From contig NZ_JAHRIB010000055.1 in assembly GCF_019090165.1 (NCBI RefSeq), positions 1 to 55,452 on the forward strand: a stretch of DNA of 55,452 bases. Reading direction: 5' to 3'. Source of the DNA: Streptomyces sp. BV286 (GTDB lineage: Bacteria > Actinomycetota > Actinomycetes > Streptomycetales > Streptomycetaceae). How positions within the stretch are numbered: the first letter of the stretch is position 1; each line of letters opens with the position of its first letter. Made by a program: the position numbers and the translations under genes. Shown in pieces: positions 7,671 through 16,034 of this stretch. The notes below the pieces were generated by a model. The model ran no database searches. It was not told the DNA's origin and saw nothing but the letters and a program-made list of their open reading frames with translations.

Positions 7671-8444
7671 ATGTCGGCAGTCGAGACGGGCGGCGGAGCA
7701 CAGGTCAAGTCCGCGGTGCGGACCGTTGAATTGCTCGAGTACTTCGCCGGACGCCCCGGCATGCACTCCCTGGCCGCCGTGCAGGAGGCCGTCGGGTACC
7801 CCAAGTCCAGTCTCTACATGTTGCTGCGCACTCTTGTCGAGCTCGGCTGGGTCGAGACCGACGCGACGGGCACGCGGTACGGCATCGGCGTGCGGGCGCT
7901 GCTCGTCGGCACGTCGTACATCGACGGTGACGAGGTCGTCGCCTCGGCCCGGCCGACGCTGGACCGGCTCTCCGACGACACGACGGAGACCATCCACCTG
8001 GCGCGCCTCGACGGCACGAACGTCGTCTACCTCGCCACCCGCCAGTCCCAGCACTACCTGCGTCCCTTCACGCGCGTGGGGCGCCGGCTGCCCGCGCACT
8101 CGACGTCACTCGGCAAGGCGCTGCTGGCCACGCACACGGACGAGCAGGTCCGCAAGCTGCTGCCGGAGACGCTCCCCGCGCTGACCGAGCACACGATCAC
8201 CGACCGGGAGAAGCTCATCGAGGAGCTGAACCTCGTGCGGGAGCAGGGGTTCGCGGTGGACCGCGAGGAGAACACCCTGGGGCTGCGCTGCTTCGGCGTG
8301 GCGATCCCCTACCGGACGCCCGCGCGGGACGCGATCAGCTGCTCGGTGCCGGTGGCGCGGCTGACGCCGGCGCACGAGCAGATGGTGAAGGACGCGCTGT
8401 TCGACGCGCGGGACCGGCTGACGCTCGCCACCAGGAGGCTCTGA
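7671..8444 (+). CDS. IclR-family transcriptional regulator
   Basis: A 257-residue regulator with the IclR plan: an N-terminal winged helix (about 15-75; SAVRTVELLEYFAGRPG then LAAVQEAVGYPKSSLYMLL) and a C-terminal ligand-binding domain (about 80-250), with typical motifs around HSTSLGKALLA and GLRCFGVAIPY. IclR proteins commonly sense organic acids or sugar-acid intermediates; KdgR-type members control pectin breakdown. The divergent aldehyde dehydrogenase is the likely target. The GNAT gene starts two bases after its stop codon, so the two are co-transcribed. Confidence 0.93.
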   Translation: MSAVETGGGAQVKSAVRTVELLEYFAGRPGMHSLAAVQEAVGYPKSSLYMLLRTLVELGWVETDATGTRYGIGVRALLVGTSYIDGDEVVASARPTLDRLSDDTTETIHLARLDGTNVVYLATRQSQHYLRPFTRVGRRLPAHSTSLGKALLATHTDEQVRKLLPETLPALTEHTITDREKLIEELNLVREQGFAVDREENTLGLRCFGVAIPYRTPARDAISCSVPVARLTPAHEQMVKDALFDARDRLTLATRRL

Positions 8445-8445
8445 C

Positions 8446-8916
8446 ATGGAGATCGCGCTCCGAGCGGTCCACGACAGCGACCTGCCGGTGTTCTTCCGGC
8501 AGACGAACGATCCCGAGTCCCTGTCCATGGCCGCCTTCACGGCCAAGGAGCCGACCGACCGGGACGCCTTCGACGCCCACTGGAAGCGGAACCGCGCCTC
8601 GTCCGCCGTGATCCGCACGGTCCTTGTCGACGGTGACGTCGTCGGCAGCGCGTCGGTGTACGGCCCGCCGGACGAGCGCGAGGTGACGTACTGGATCGAC
8701 CGCGCCTACTGGGGGCGGGGGATCGCCACCGCCGCGTTGCGGGCGCTGCTCGCCGCCGTGCCCGAGCGGCCGCTGTACGCGCGGGCGGCGGCGGACAACG
8801 CGGGGTCGGTGCGGGTGCTGGAGAAATGCGGGTTCGTCGTGACCGGGCGGGACCGGGGGTTCGCGAACGCGCGCGGCGAGGAGATCGACGAGGTCGTTCT
8901 GACGCTGCGGGGGTGA
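8446..8916 (+). CDS. GNAT acetyltransferase
   Basis: A 156-residue acetyl-CoA N-acetyltransferase. Seen: a beta strand REVTYWIDRAYW followed by the acetyl-CoA loop GRGIATAALRALL (about 87-100), then NAGSVRVLEKCGFVVTGR, the motif B region of RimJ-like GNATs. The substrate cannot be read from the sequence. Its ATG follows the IclR stop by one base, so translation is probably coupled; a functional link is uncertain. Confidence 0.9.
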   Translation: MEIALRAVHDSDLPVFFRQTNDPESLSMAAFTAKEPTDRDAFDAHWKRNRASSAVIRTVLVDGDVVGSASVYGPPDEREVTYWIDRAYWGRGIATAALRALLAAVPERPLYARAAADNAGSVRVLEKCGFVVTGRDRGFANARGEEIDEVVLTLRG

Positions 8917-8998
8917 GCGGTGGGGTGGGCGCCGGGTGCGCCCTGTGTGTCGGCGGGGCTGCGGTCGGCTGTCCGGTGCGGGTCTCCCGTGGCTGGTC

Positions 8999-9136
8999 GC
9001 GCAGTTCCCCGCGCCCCTAAAAGACTGCGCCGTGCCCCGCGCCCCTGAAAGACCGGCCGTTCCCCGCGGCCCTCAAGAGGCTGCGCCGGTCCCCTCGCCC
9101 TGGATGACCGCGCCGGTCCCCGTTGCCGGTCAAGGG
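8999..9136. repeat. Five-unit tandem array of a Streptomyces intergenic repeat
   Basis: Five degenerate units of 27-28 bases at 8999-9026, 9027-9054, 9055-9082, 9083-9109 and 9110-9136. Each begins GCGC(C/A)G or GGCCG, then has a (T/G)(T/C)CCCC block, a GCGCCCCT-like block and usually a GA-C tail; units 1 and 2 match best. The first unit is the reverse-strand form of the repeat CGCGGGGAACTGCGCGACCA found elsewhere here. This fills the 322-base gap 8917-9238; no gene is visible in it. Confidence 0.75.
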
Positions 9137-9238
9137 CACGGGTGGGCTGTTGTGGTGCCGAGGCCTCCCCCTTGTGGTGGAGGTGGATCATCGTCTGGCA
9201 GGACGTGTTCTGCCGGGAGGTGCGGGAGCCTGGTGGGC

Positions 9239-10510
9239 ATGACGCAGAGGCTCCCCTCCGTTCTCGCCCGGGCCCTGTTCGGGAAATGGGCGCGCCGACG
9301 GTGGATCCATCTGGTCCTCGGCGGCGCGCTCGCCATGCCGTACGTCTTCGTCGGCGAACTGCTCGTCGGGCCGTTCACCACGTCCGCGCACCTGTTCAGT
9401 TCGCTGTCCCACCAGCTCGTAGCCTTCGGCGCCGGGCTGCCCCTCGCCGCGGTCACCGGGGTGTTCCCGCTGACCCGGCCGATGTCGGTGGCCGTCGTAC
9501 GGTCCCTGTGCGGGGTCGACGGCGACCGCCTCGCCGACGGGCCGGCGCGGACCCGGCAGGCCAAGGGGCGCACGGCCGCATGGTTCACGCTGCATCTGGG
9601 CCTCGGCGCGGTGATCGCGGGGATGTCCCTCGCGACGCCGCCCTTCGCGGTGGTGCTGATCGTGCTGCCGCTCTACGCGGGTCTGCGCGGCTCACAGCTC
9701 GACCTGCCCGAACTCTTCGACCACACCTGGGCGTTGGCCCTCTCCCCGGTCGCCGGTGTGGCGATGCTGCTGGCCCTCGCCGGGTGCGCGGCGGGCGCGG
9801 GTGCGCTGCTGGCGCACTGGGCGCCCGCACTGCTCGGGCCCACGCCCGAGGACCGGCTCGCCGTCGCCGAGTCGCGGGCCGCCGACCTCGCCGTGCGCAA
9901 CCGGCTCGCCCGTGAGCTCCACGACTCCGTCGGCCACGCGCTGAGCGCCGTCACGCTCCAGGCGGCCGCGGCCCGCCGGGTGCTGGACAGCGACCCGGAG
10001 TTCGTACGCGAGGCGCTGGCCGCGATCGAGGACACCACGCGGCGCACGGTGGGCGAACTCGACGCGGTGCTGGGCGTGCTGCGGGACGCCGACTCCCCCG
10101 GTACCGCCCCTTCGCCCGCGCCCACCCTCGCCGCCGACCTCGACGGCCTCCTCCGGCGCACCCGCGCGGGCGGGCTTCCGGTGACCGCCACCGTGGAGGC
10201 GGACCCCGGGGCGCTGCCTCCGCTCGTCTCCCGCGAGGCGTACCGCATCGTGCAGGAGGCGCTCAGCAACGCGCTCAGGCACGCGGGCCCCGAGACACCG
10301 TTGACCCTGCGCATCGCCCTCACCGGCGGCGAGCTGGACATCACCGCGGAGAATCCGGCGCCGGGGACCTGCGTCCCGCGCCCCGGGGGCGGGCACGGGC
10401 TGCGCGGCATCGCCGACCGGGCCCGGCTCCTGGGCGGCACCAGCCGGGCGGGCCCGGTGGACGGGGTGTGGCAGCTGCACGTACGACTCCCCCTGGAAGG
10501 ACCCGTATGA
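9239..10510 (+). CDS. Two-component sensor histidine kinase (NarL/DesK type)
   Basis: A 423-residue membrane kinase. Seen: about five hydrophobic segments between residues 22 and 200; the HisKA_3 phosphorylation box with His228 in ARELHDSVGHALS; the N box around EALSNALRHAG; and a glycine-rich G box GGGHGLRGIADRARLLGG near the C-terminus. This is the family that phosphorylates NarL-type regulators. The ATG at 9239 is chosen; GTG at 9233 is an alternative, and the open frame reaches further back only through the repeat array. It overlaps the response regulator by four bases (ATGA). The signal sensed is unknown. Confidence 0.93.
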   Translation: MTQRLPSVLARALFGKWARRRWIHLVLGGALAMPYVFVGELLVGPFTTSAHLFSSLSHQLVAFGAGLPLAAVTGVFPLTRPMSVAVVRSLCGVDGDRLADGPARTRQAKGRTAAWFTLHLGLGAVIAGMSLATPPFAVVLIVLPLYAGLRGSQLDLPELFDHTWALALSPVAGVAMLLALAGCAAGAGALLAHWAPALLGPTPEDRLAVAESRAADLAVRNRLARELHDSVGHALSAVTLQAAAARRVLDSDPEFVREALAAIEDTTRRTVGELDAVLGVLRDADSPGTAPSPAPTLAADLDGLLRRTRAGGLPVTATVEADPGALPPLVSREAYRIVQEALSNALRHAGPETPLTLRIALTGGELDITAENPAPGTCVPRPGGGHGLRGIADRARLLGGTSRAGPVDGVWQLHVRLPLEGPV

Positions 10511-11157
10511 CCATCCGGATCGTCCTCGCCGACGACGAACGCATGGTGCGCACCGCCCTGCGCGCGATCCTGTCCGCCGAACCCGACCTGGAGGTCGTCG
10601 GTGAGGCGGCCACGGGCGCCGAGGCCGTGTCCGTCGTCCGGGACCTCGGGCCGGACGTCGTCCTCATGGACGTGCGGATGCCCGGGGTCGACGGCATCCG
10701 CGCCACCGAGCAGATCCTGGCGACCCTGGCGGAGCCGCCCCGCGTCGTCGTGGTGACGACCTTCGAGAACGACGCCTACGTGTACGAGGCACTGCGCGCC
10801 GGAGCGGCCGGGTTCCTGCTCAAGCGTGCGGAGGCCGACTCCCTGGTCCAGGCCGTACGGCTCGTGGCGCACAGCGACACCCTCCTGTTCCCGGCGGCGG
10901 TGCGGGCGCTGGCCACCGAGTACGGGCGGTCGAGGACCGCGCCGCCGGCCTGGGTGGCGCGGCTCACGGGACGCGAGAGCGAGGTCCTGCGGCTGGTGGC
11001 GGCCGGGCTCACCAACGCGGAGATCGCGGACCGCATGGGCGTCGGGGCCGCCACGGTGAAGACCCATGTGGCGGCCGTCCTCGCGAAGACGGGGACCCGG
11101 GACCGTACCCAGGCGGTCATCGCGGCGTACGAGGCGGGCTTCATGAACGGCGGATGA
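10507..11157 (+). CDS. LuxR/NarL-family response regulator
   Basis: A 216-residue response regulator, partner of the kinase just upstream. Seen: the receiver domain (1-120) with acidic residues Asp9/Asp10, phosphoacceptor Asp55 in VVLMDVRMPG, the conserved Thr of VVVTTFEND and Lys of FLLKRAEAD; then a LuxR-type helix-turn-helix (about 150-210) with LTGRESEVLRLVAAG and NAEIADRMGVGAATVKTH. The start codon overlaps the kinase stop. It may also act on the downstream penicillin-binding protein gene, 55 bases away, but that is inference. Confidence 0.95.
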   Translation: MTIRIVLADDERMVRTALRAILSAEPDLEVVGEAATGAEAVSVVRDLGPDVVLMDVRMPGVDGIRATEQILATLAEPPRVVVVTTFENDAYVYEALRAGAAGFLLKRAEADSLVQAVRLVAHSDTLLFPAAVRALATEYGRSRTAPPAWVARLTGRESEVLRLVAAGLTNAEIADRMGVGAATVKTHVAAVLAKTGTRDRTQAVIAAYEAGFMNGG

Positions 11158-11190
11158 GAAATCGGGACAGGAGGGAACGATCCGCCGTTC

Positions 11191-11212
11191 CCCGCTCGTC
11201 CTTCAGAGCGGG
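11191..11212 (+). promoter_or_regulatory. Hairpin directly in front of the penicillin-binding protein start
   Basis: CCCGCTC (11191-11197) and GAGCGGG (11206-11212) form a 7-bp stem with an 8-base loop that ends exactly at the ATG at 11213. The only good Shine-Dalgarno sequence, AGGAGGG (11169-11175), is 37 bases from the ATG; folding the hairpin would reduce the effective distance to about 15 bases. Confidence 0.5.
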
Positions 11213-12664
11213 ATGAACAAAACGATCAGGCGCGCCTCCGTCTTCACGCTGCTGCTCGTGCTCGCCCTGCTGGTCAGGGCGACATGGGTGCAGTTCTACG
11301 AGGGCCGGGCGCTCGCAGAGGACAAGGACAACCGACGGAACGCGATCGAACAGTACGCGTACCCCCTCGGGAACATCATCGTGGGCGGTGACGCGGTCAC
11401 CGGTTCCGCGCGGACGAAGGGCAGCGACCTCGAGTACAAGCGCACGTACACCGACGGCAGTCTGTACGCGTCCGTCACCGGATTCAGTTCACAGGTGTAC
11501 GGGGCCACGCAGCTGGAGGGCATCTACCAGGAGCTGCTCGACGGCACGGACAACCGGCTGAAGAACCCTCTCGACACGGTCACCGGCAAGCGCTCCGACC
11601 CGGGCGACGTGGTCACGACGATCGACCCGGACGTGCAGAAGGCGGCCTACGAGGCGCTCGGCGACAAGAAGGGCGCGGCCGTGGCGATCGACCCGAAGAC
11701 CGGCAGGATCCTCGGCGTCGTGTCCACCCCCTCGTACGACCCCTCGGTGCTCAGCACGGGCGACTCCGACGCCTGGGAGAAGCTGACCAAGAACCCCGAC
11801 AAGCCCATGACGAACCGGGCGCTGCGCCAGCCCCTGCCGCCGGGCTCGACGTTCAAGCTGGTCGTGGCGGCCGCCGCGCTGGAGGACGGCCTGTACTCCT
11901 CGGTGGACGAGCGGACGAAGAGCGAGAACCCGTACACGCTGCCGGGCACGACCCGGGTCCTGGAGAACGAGAACACGTCGGCGCCCTGCGAGGACGCGTC
12001 GATCCGTGTCGCGCTCCAGTACTCCTGCAACAACGTCTTCGCGAAGATGGCCGTCGACCTCGGCCAGGACAAGCTGAAGGCGATGGCCGAGAAGTTCGGC
12101 TTCAACGACGAGGCGCAGGACGTTCCCGTGCGGGCGTACACGAGCGTGTACCCCTCGGACATGGACAAGTCGTCCACGGCCCTGACGGGTATCGGGCAGT
12201 TCGACGTGACCGCGACGCCGTTGCAGATGGCCATGGTGTCGGCCGCCATCGCCAACGGCGGGAAGCTCGTCTCGCCCCACATGGTGTCGCAGATCAGCAA
12301 CGCCGACGGCGACGTCCTGGAGAACTACGACGACGGGACGGAGAGCAAGGAGATCGTCAGTTCGTCCACGGCCGAGCAGCTCCGGTCGGCGATGCAGACG
12401 GTCGTCGACGAGGGCACGGGGACGAACGCGCAGATCTCCGGCGCGACCGTGGGAGGCAAGACCGGTACGGCCCAGCACGGCGAGAACAACAGCAAGACGC
12501 CGTACGCCTGGTTCACGTCGTACGCGAAGGACGACTCCAGCGGCAAGGAAGTGGCTGTGGCCGTACTGGTCGAGCAGTCGAACGCGGCGCGGTCCGAGGT
12601 GAGCGGGAACGGGCTGGCGGCGCCGGTCGCGAAGGCGATGATGCAGGCCGCGCTGAAGAACTGA
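11213..12664 (+). CDS. Class B penicillin-binding protein (PbpA-like transpeptidase)
   Basis: A 483-residue D,D-transpeptidase that cross-links peptidoglycan, anchored by an N-terminal membrane segment (about 8-25) with the catalytic domain outside. Seen: a dimerisation-type region (about 30-135), then the transpeptidase motifs Ser212-x-x-Lys215 in PPGSTFK, Ser271-Cys-Asn273 (SxN) and Lys416-Thr-Gly (KTGTAQ). There is no transglycosylase domain. Small class B proteins like this are usually paired with an FtsW/RodA protein, which is absent here. It follows the two-component system with a 55-base gap and an unusual leader hairpin, and converges on the purine permease gene. Confidence 0.95.
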   Translation: MNKTIRRASVFTLLLVLALLVRATWVQFYEGRALAEDKDNRRNAIEQYAYPLGNIIVGGDAVTGSARTKGSDLEYKRTYTDGSLYASVTGFSSQVYGATQLEGIYQELLDGTDNRLKNPLDTVTGKRSDPGDVVTTIDPDVQKAAYEALGDKKGAAVAIDPKTGRILGVVSTPSYDPSVLSTGDSDAWEKLTKNPDKPMTNRALRQPLPPGSTFKLVVAAAALEDGLYSSVDERTKSENPYTLPGTTRVLENENTSAPCEDASIRVALQYSCNNVFAKMAVDLGQDKLKAMAEKFGFNDEAQDVPVRAYTSVYPSDMDKSSTALTGIGQFDVTATPLQMAMVSAAIANGGKLVSPHMVSQISNADGDVLENYDDGTESKEIVSSSTAEQLRSAMQTVVDEGTGTNAQISGATVGGKTGTAQHGENNSKTPYAWFTSYAKDDSSGKEVAVAVLVEQSNAARSEVSGNGLAAPVAKAMMQAALKN

Positions 12665-12700
12665 CGGTTGTGGCCGGGCCGCGCCCCCGAAGAGCGCAGT

Positions 12701-12732
12701 GTGCCCCGCGTCCCTTCCGGGGCGCGGGGCAC
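12701..12732. terminator. Bidirectional hairpin between convergent genes
   Basis: GTGCCCCGCG (12701-12710) pairs with CGCGGGGCAC (12723-12732), and the stem can extend inward by several pairs. It sits between the stop codons of the penicillin-binding protein (12664, plus) and the permease (12753, minus), so it may serve both. The right arm resembles the dispersed CGCGGGG repeat. Confidence 0.75.
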
Positions 12733-12752
12733 AGCGCGAGCTGCCGCGTCGG

Positions 12753-14204
12753 CTACTTCACGTCCAGGATCTGCTCGATCGGGTCGATGGCGAAGTACAC
12801 CAGGAACAGCGCCGCCGCTCCCCACAGGAGCCAGTGGACCTCCTTCGCCCGGCCGAGCACCGTCTTGATCAGGACGTAGGCCACGAAGCCCGCCCCGATA
12901 CCGTTGGTGATCGAGTAGGTGAACGGCATCACGGCGATCGTCAGGAACGCGGGGATGGCGATCTCGTACCTGTCCCAGTCGATGTGCTTGACCTGGGTCA
13001 TCATCAGGAAGCCGACCGCGACGAGGGCCGGGGCGGCCGCCTGCATCGGGACGATGGTCAGCAGCGGGGTCAGGAAGAGCGCGAAGGCGAACAGCCCGCC
13101 CGTGACCAGGTTCGCGAAGCCCGTGCGGGCGCCTTCGCCGACACCCGCCGCCGACTCGATGTACGAGGTGGCCGAGGAGGCGGACGAAGCTCCGCCCGCG
13201 ACGGCCGCGGCGCCGTCGATGAGCAGGACACGGCCGAGGCCCGGCACCTTGCCCTCCTCGTCCAGCAGTCCGGCCTCGGCGCTGATGCCGACGACGGTGC
13301 CCATGGTGTCGAAGAAGTCCGACAGGATCAGCGTGAAGACCAGCAGTACGACGGTGATCACGCTGACCTGGCCGAAGGCACCGAACAGGCTGAAGTCGCC
13401 GAGCAGTCCGAAGTCGGGCGAGGCCACGACGTCGTCGGGCACGCTCGGCGTGGTCAGGCCCCAGCTCTTGATGTCGGCGATCTCGTTGATGACGATCGCG
13501 ACGACCGTCATGGTCACGATGCTGATCAGGATCGCGCCCCTGACCTTGCGGGCGAGCAGCGCGACCGTCAGCAGCACACCGAGGCAGAAGACCAGGATCG
13601 GCCAGCCGACGAGCGCGCCGGCAGCGCCCAGCTGCACCGGGACGGTGGTGCCCGCGACGTCCGGTATACGGGTGACGAAACCGGCGTCGACGAAGCCGAT
13701 GAAGGCGATGAACAGGCCGATGCCGACGCTGATCGCCTGCTTGAGCGGCTGCGGGATGGCGTGCATGACGGCCTCGCGCAGTCCCGTCACCACCAGGACG
13801 CAGATCAGCAGGCCTTCGAGGACGATGAGGCCCATCGCGTCGTCCCAGCTCATCAGCGGGGCGATCTGGAAGGCGACGACGGCGTTGAGGCCGAGTCCGG
13901 CGGCGAGCGCGAGCGGCAGGTTGCCGCCGACCCCCATGATGATCGTCATGACCGCGGCCACCAGTGCGGTGGCGGTGACCAGTTGGACGCTGTCGAGCTG
14001 ACGGCCGAACTTGTCCTCGGCGCTGCCCAGAATGATGGGATTCAGGACAAGGATGTACGCCATCGTGAAGAACGTGGCGAAGCCACCGCGTACTTCCCGG
14101 CCGAAGGTGGAACCCCTGGCGGAGATCTTGAAGAACCGGTCGACGCTGTTCGCCGGGGGTGGTCCGGCGCCGGGCCGGTCTTCCACCTTCTGTGTTTCGG
14201 ACAT
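12753..14204 (-). CDS. NCS2-family purine permease (AzgA-like)
   Basis: A 483-residue membrane transporter with about 12-14 hydrophobic segments. Seen: family features near the N-terminus (GGFATFFTMAYILVLNP), the LPLALAAGLGLNAVVAF segment, the LILSDFFDTMGTVVGIS motif, and a SSATSYIESAAGVGEGARTG stretch, all typical of the AzgA branch that imports adenine, guanine or hypoxanthine by proton symport. The exact purine cannot be read. It is transcribed alone, divergent from the sigma factor operon; the shared gap holds a 12-bp direct repeat that may bind a regulator. Confidence 0.93.
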   Translation of the reverse strand: MSETQKVEDRPGAGPPPANSVDRFFKISARGSTFGREVRGGFATFFTMAYILVLNPIILGSAEDKFGRQLDSVQLVTATALVAAVMTIIMGVGGNLPLALAAGLGLNAVVAFQIAPLMSWDDAMGLIVLEGLLICVLVVTGLREAVMHAIPQPLKQAISVGIGLFIAFIGFVDAGFVTRIPDVAGTTVPVQLGAAGALVGWPILVFCLGVLLTVALLARKVRGAILISIVTMTVVAIVINEIADIKSWGLTTPSVPDDVVASPDFGLLGDFSLFGAFGQVSVITVVLLVFTLILSDFFDTMGTVVGISAEAGLLDEEGKVPGLGRVLLIDGAAAVAGGASSASSATSYIESAAGVGEGARTGFANLVTGGLFAFALFLTPLLTIVPMQAAAPALVAVGFLMMTQVKHIDWDRYEIAIPAFLTIAVMPFTYSITNGIGAGFVAYVLIKTVLGRAKEVHWLLWGAAALFLVYFAIDPIEQILDVK

Positions 14205-14322
14205 GACTGATGCTCCTCGTTACCTGCGTGATCGGTGTGCGGATGCTGGCTGGATTGTTCCCGCGTTGAACCGTCCTCAGGTTTTCATCGTGTTACGGAA
14301 TCGAGTTCGGCCTGCCAGATGA

Positions 14323-14353
14323 CGTTCGAAGTGCCATACAGCGTTCGAAGTGC
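14323..14353. promoter_or_regulatory. Tandem direct repeat in the permease/sigma intergenic region
   Basis: CGTTCGAAGTGC occurs twice, at 14323-14334 and 14342-14353, with a 19-base period; each copy contains the palindrome TTCGAA. It lies in the 289-base gap between divergent genes (14205-14493), about 120 bases from the permease ATG. Two in-phase sites about two helical turns apart suggest a protein-binding site. Confidence 0.55.
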
Positions 14354-14493
14354 TGTACGAGCGCCTGATACTCTCTCGGATCTCGCCCCACAGGGACACC
14401 GTTCCTTCACACCCGCCACAGGGGCCGTATACGTACGTACTCGTGAGGGCCGTCAGGCGTACCGCGCAGGAATCGACAGGGAGAGGTCCGCCC

Positions 14494-15060
14494 GTGGGCA
14501 CTGTCGTCGACGACGCCGCCTCCGTGGAGTTCCACGATTTCTTCGAGCGGCACTACGCCGAACTGGCCCGCCTGGCTCATCTGCTGACGGGTGAGCCGGA
14601 CGCGGCCGACGACCTGGCGGCGGACGCGCTGCTCGCGCTGTGGCACCGCTGGGACCGGGTGCGCGCGGCGGACCATCCGGTGGCGTACGCGCGAGGTGTG
14701 GTCGCCAACATGGCGCGCAGCCGGATCCGCAGCGCGGTGCGCGAACGCAGGCGCGTCACGCTGTTCTGGTCGCAGCGCGAGGACAGGACCGAGAATCCCG
14801 ACATACCCGGCGTGGTGGATGTGCAGGAGGCTCTGCGCGGACTGCCGTTCCGCAAGCGGGCGTGCGTCGTCCTGCGCCACGCCTTCGACCTCTCGGAGAA
14901 GGACACCGCGCTCGCCCTCGGTGTCTCGGTGGGTACGGTGAAGAGCCAGACGTCGAAGGGAATGGCGGAGCTGCAGCGGCTGCTGGGTTCGCAGGAGGCT
15001 CCGCGGCGGATGCACGCGGCGGCGCTGCGTGCCGGTGGAACCGAGGGGAGGGGACGATGA
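14494..15060 (+). CDS. SigE-family ECF RNA polymerase sigma factor
   Basis: A 188-residue sigma-70 family factor of the actinobacterial SigE type. Seen: region 2 (about 10-85), with FHDFFERHYAELARLAHLLTG and the -10 recognition helix around DDLAADALLALWHRWDRV; region 4 (about 105-165), with EALRGLPFRKRACVVLRHAF and the helix-turn-helix KDTALALGVSVGTVKSQTSKG. Start GTG at 14494, after a GGGAGAGG ribosome binding site; the frame runs 48 codons further upstream without one. The next gene overlaps its stop codon by four bases and probably encodes its regulator. Confidence 0.93.
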   Translation: MGTVVDDAASVEFHDFFERHYAELARLAHLLTGEPDAADDLAADALLALWHRWDRVRAADHPVAYARGVVANMARSRIRSAVRERRRVTLFWSQREDRTENPDIPGVVDVQEALRGLPFRKRACVVLRHAFDLSEKDTALALGVSVGTVKSQTSKGMAELQRLLGSQEAPRRMHAAALRAGGTEGRGR

Positions 15061-15899
15061 AGGACGTGCACGAGGAACTGCGCGCCCGGCTGCGGGACTC
15101 GGCCGAGGCGTACGAGCCCGATCGCGCGCGCATCCTGGCCCGCGTCGAACGCGGCATGGCCGGCGCGGACAGCGCGAGGCGTCCCTCTCCGCGTCCGTCC
15201 GCGCTCGGCTGGTTCCGTGTCGTCGGCGCCACGGCCGCGGTCGCCGGTGTGCTCGCGGTGGGCGGGTACGCGGTCGCGTCGGCGGTGAAGGACGGGGAGA
15301 CCGCCGATCAGACCGTCGCGGTGACGCCCACCCCTGAGCCCTCGCCGGAGGCGACGAGCCGCGCCCCGGTGCCGCCGGACCCGGCCAGGTCGTCCCGCCC
15401 GCCGGACCGTCCGAGCGGCACCCCGGCCTCTCCCACCGCGCGGCCCGAGGACTCGGCGCCGGCGAAGCCGCCCGTGAACGCCGGGGCGGAGGACGGCCCG
15501 CTGTGGTCGGACGGCTCGGTCGACCCGCACAGCAACGAGTTCTGGGCGCAGAGCAACGTCACCCTGAAGACGAAGGAGAAACTCACCGCGCTGACCGTCG
15601 TGCTGAAGGTCAAGCAGACCGGTGGGATCACCTCGGCGGGTGCCTGGCGTTCCGCGCCCGAGGAAGACTTCACGGTGACCGTCGGCGAGAAGGACGGCTT
15701 CCTCGTCCACACGTGGGTGCTCAAGCCGGGCCGCACGGTGTGGCCGGGCGAGTGGGTGTTCGCGGGCCAGTACGACCACGACCGCGGCGGCCGGGACGCA
15801 GGCGACGACACGTACACGGCCACCGCCCGCGCCGGGGGCGAGGAACTGGACGTGGCGGGCGACTTCGCACGCACCGACTCCGACGACGGCGACTCGTAG
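15057..15899 (+). CDS. Single-pass membrane protein coupled to the sigma factor
   Basis: A 280-residue protein of unknown biochemical role. Seen: a charged cytoplasmic N-terminus of about 50 residues, one membrane segment (about 52-74; VVGATAAVAGVLAVGGYAVA), a proline/serine-rich linker (about 85-140) and an outer domain (about 145-265) rich in beta strands, with NEFWAQSNVTLKTKEKLT and WVFAGQYDHDRGGRDAGDD. The ATGA overlap with the sigma factor gene and the inside-membrane-outside plan suggest a transmembrane anti-sigma factor whose outer domain senses the cell surface. No zinc-finger anti-sigma motif is visible, so this is inference from position and topology. Confidence 0.85.
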   Translation: MKDVHEELRARLRDSAEAYEPDRARILARVERGMAGADSARRPSPRPSALGWFRVVGATAAVAGVLAVGGYAVASAVKDGETADQTVAVTPTPEPSPEATSRAPVPPDPARSSRPPDRPSGTPASPTARPEDSAPAKPPVNAGAEDGPLWSDGSVDPHSNEFWAQSNVTLKTKEKLTALTVVLKVKQTGGITSAGAWRSAPEEDFTVTVGEKDGFLVHTWVLKPGRTVWPGEWVFAGQYDHDRGGRDAGDDTYTATARAGGEELDVAGDFARTDSDDGDS

Positions 15900-15910
15900 G
15901 ACGGGAAGGT

Positions 15911-15926
15911 CCGAAAAAAACTTCGG
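15911..15926. promoter_or_regulatory. Inverted repeat upstream of the rhamnogalacturonan lyase gene
   Basis: CCGAA-N6-TTCGG (15911-15926) around an A-rich centre, 11 bases after the preceding stop codon and about 110 bases before the TTG start of the lyase gene. It may be an operator or a weak terminator of the sigma operon. Confidence 0.4.
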
Positions 15927-16034
15927 CCGCGCGGCAACCCGGGGCTCGCGGGTGGCGACCAGGAGACGCAAGGTCTCTCCCCCCACCTGAACATCACGTA
16001 CCAGTGACGTGACCCGGCATCAGGAGCACCGCAC

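Noticed and set aside
8936..9238. An extended N-terminus for the sensor kinase
   Set aside because: It would be read through the tandem repeat array; the homologous part begins near 9239.
12699..14210. A plus-strand open frame opposite the purine permease
   Set aside because: Asp/Arg-rich mirror of a membrane protein; the permease on the minus strand has real transporter motifs.
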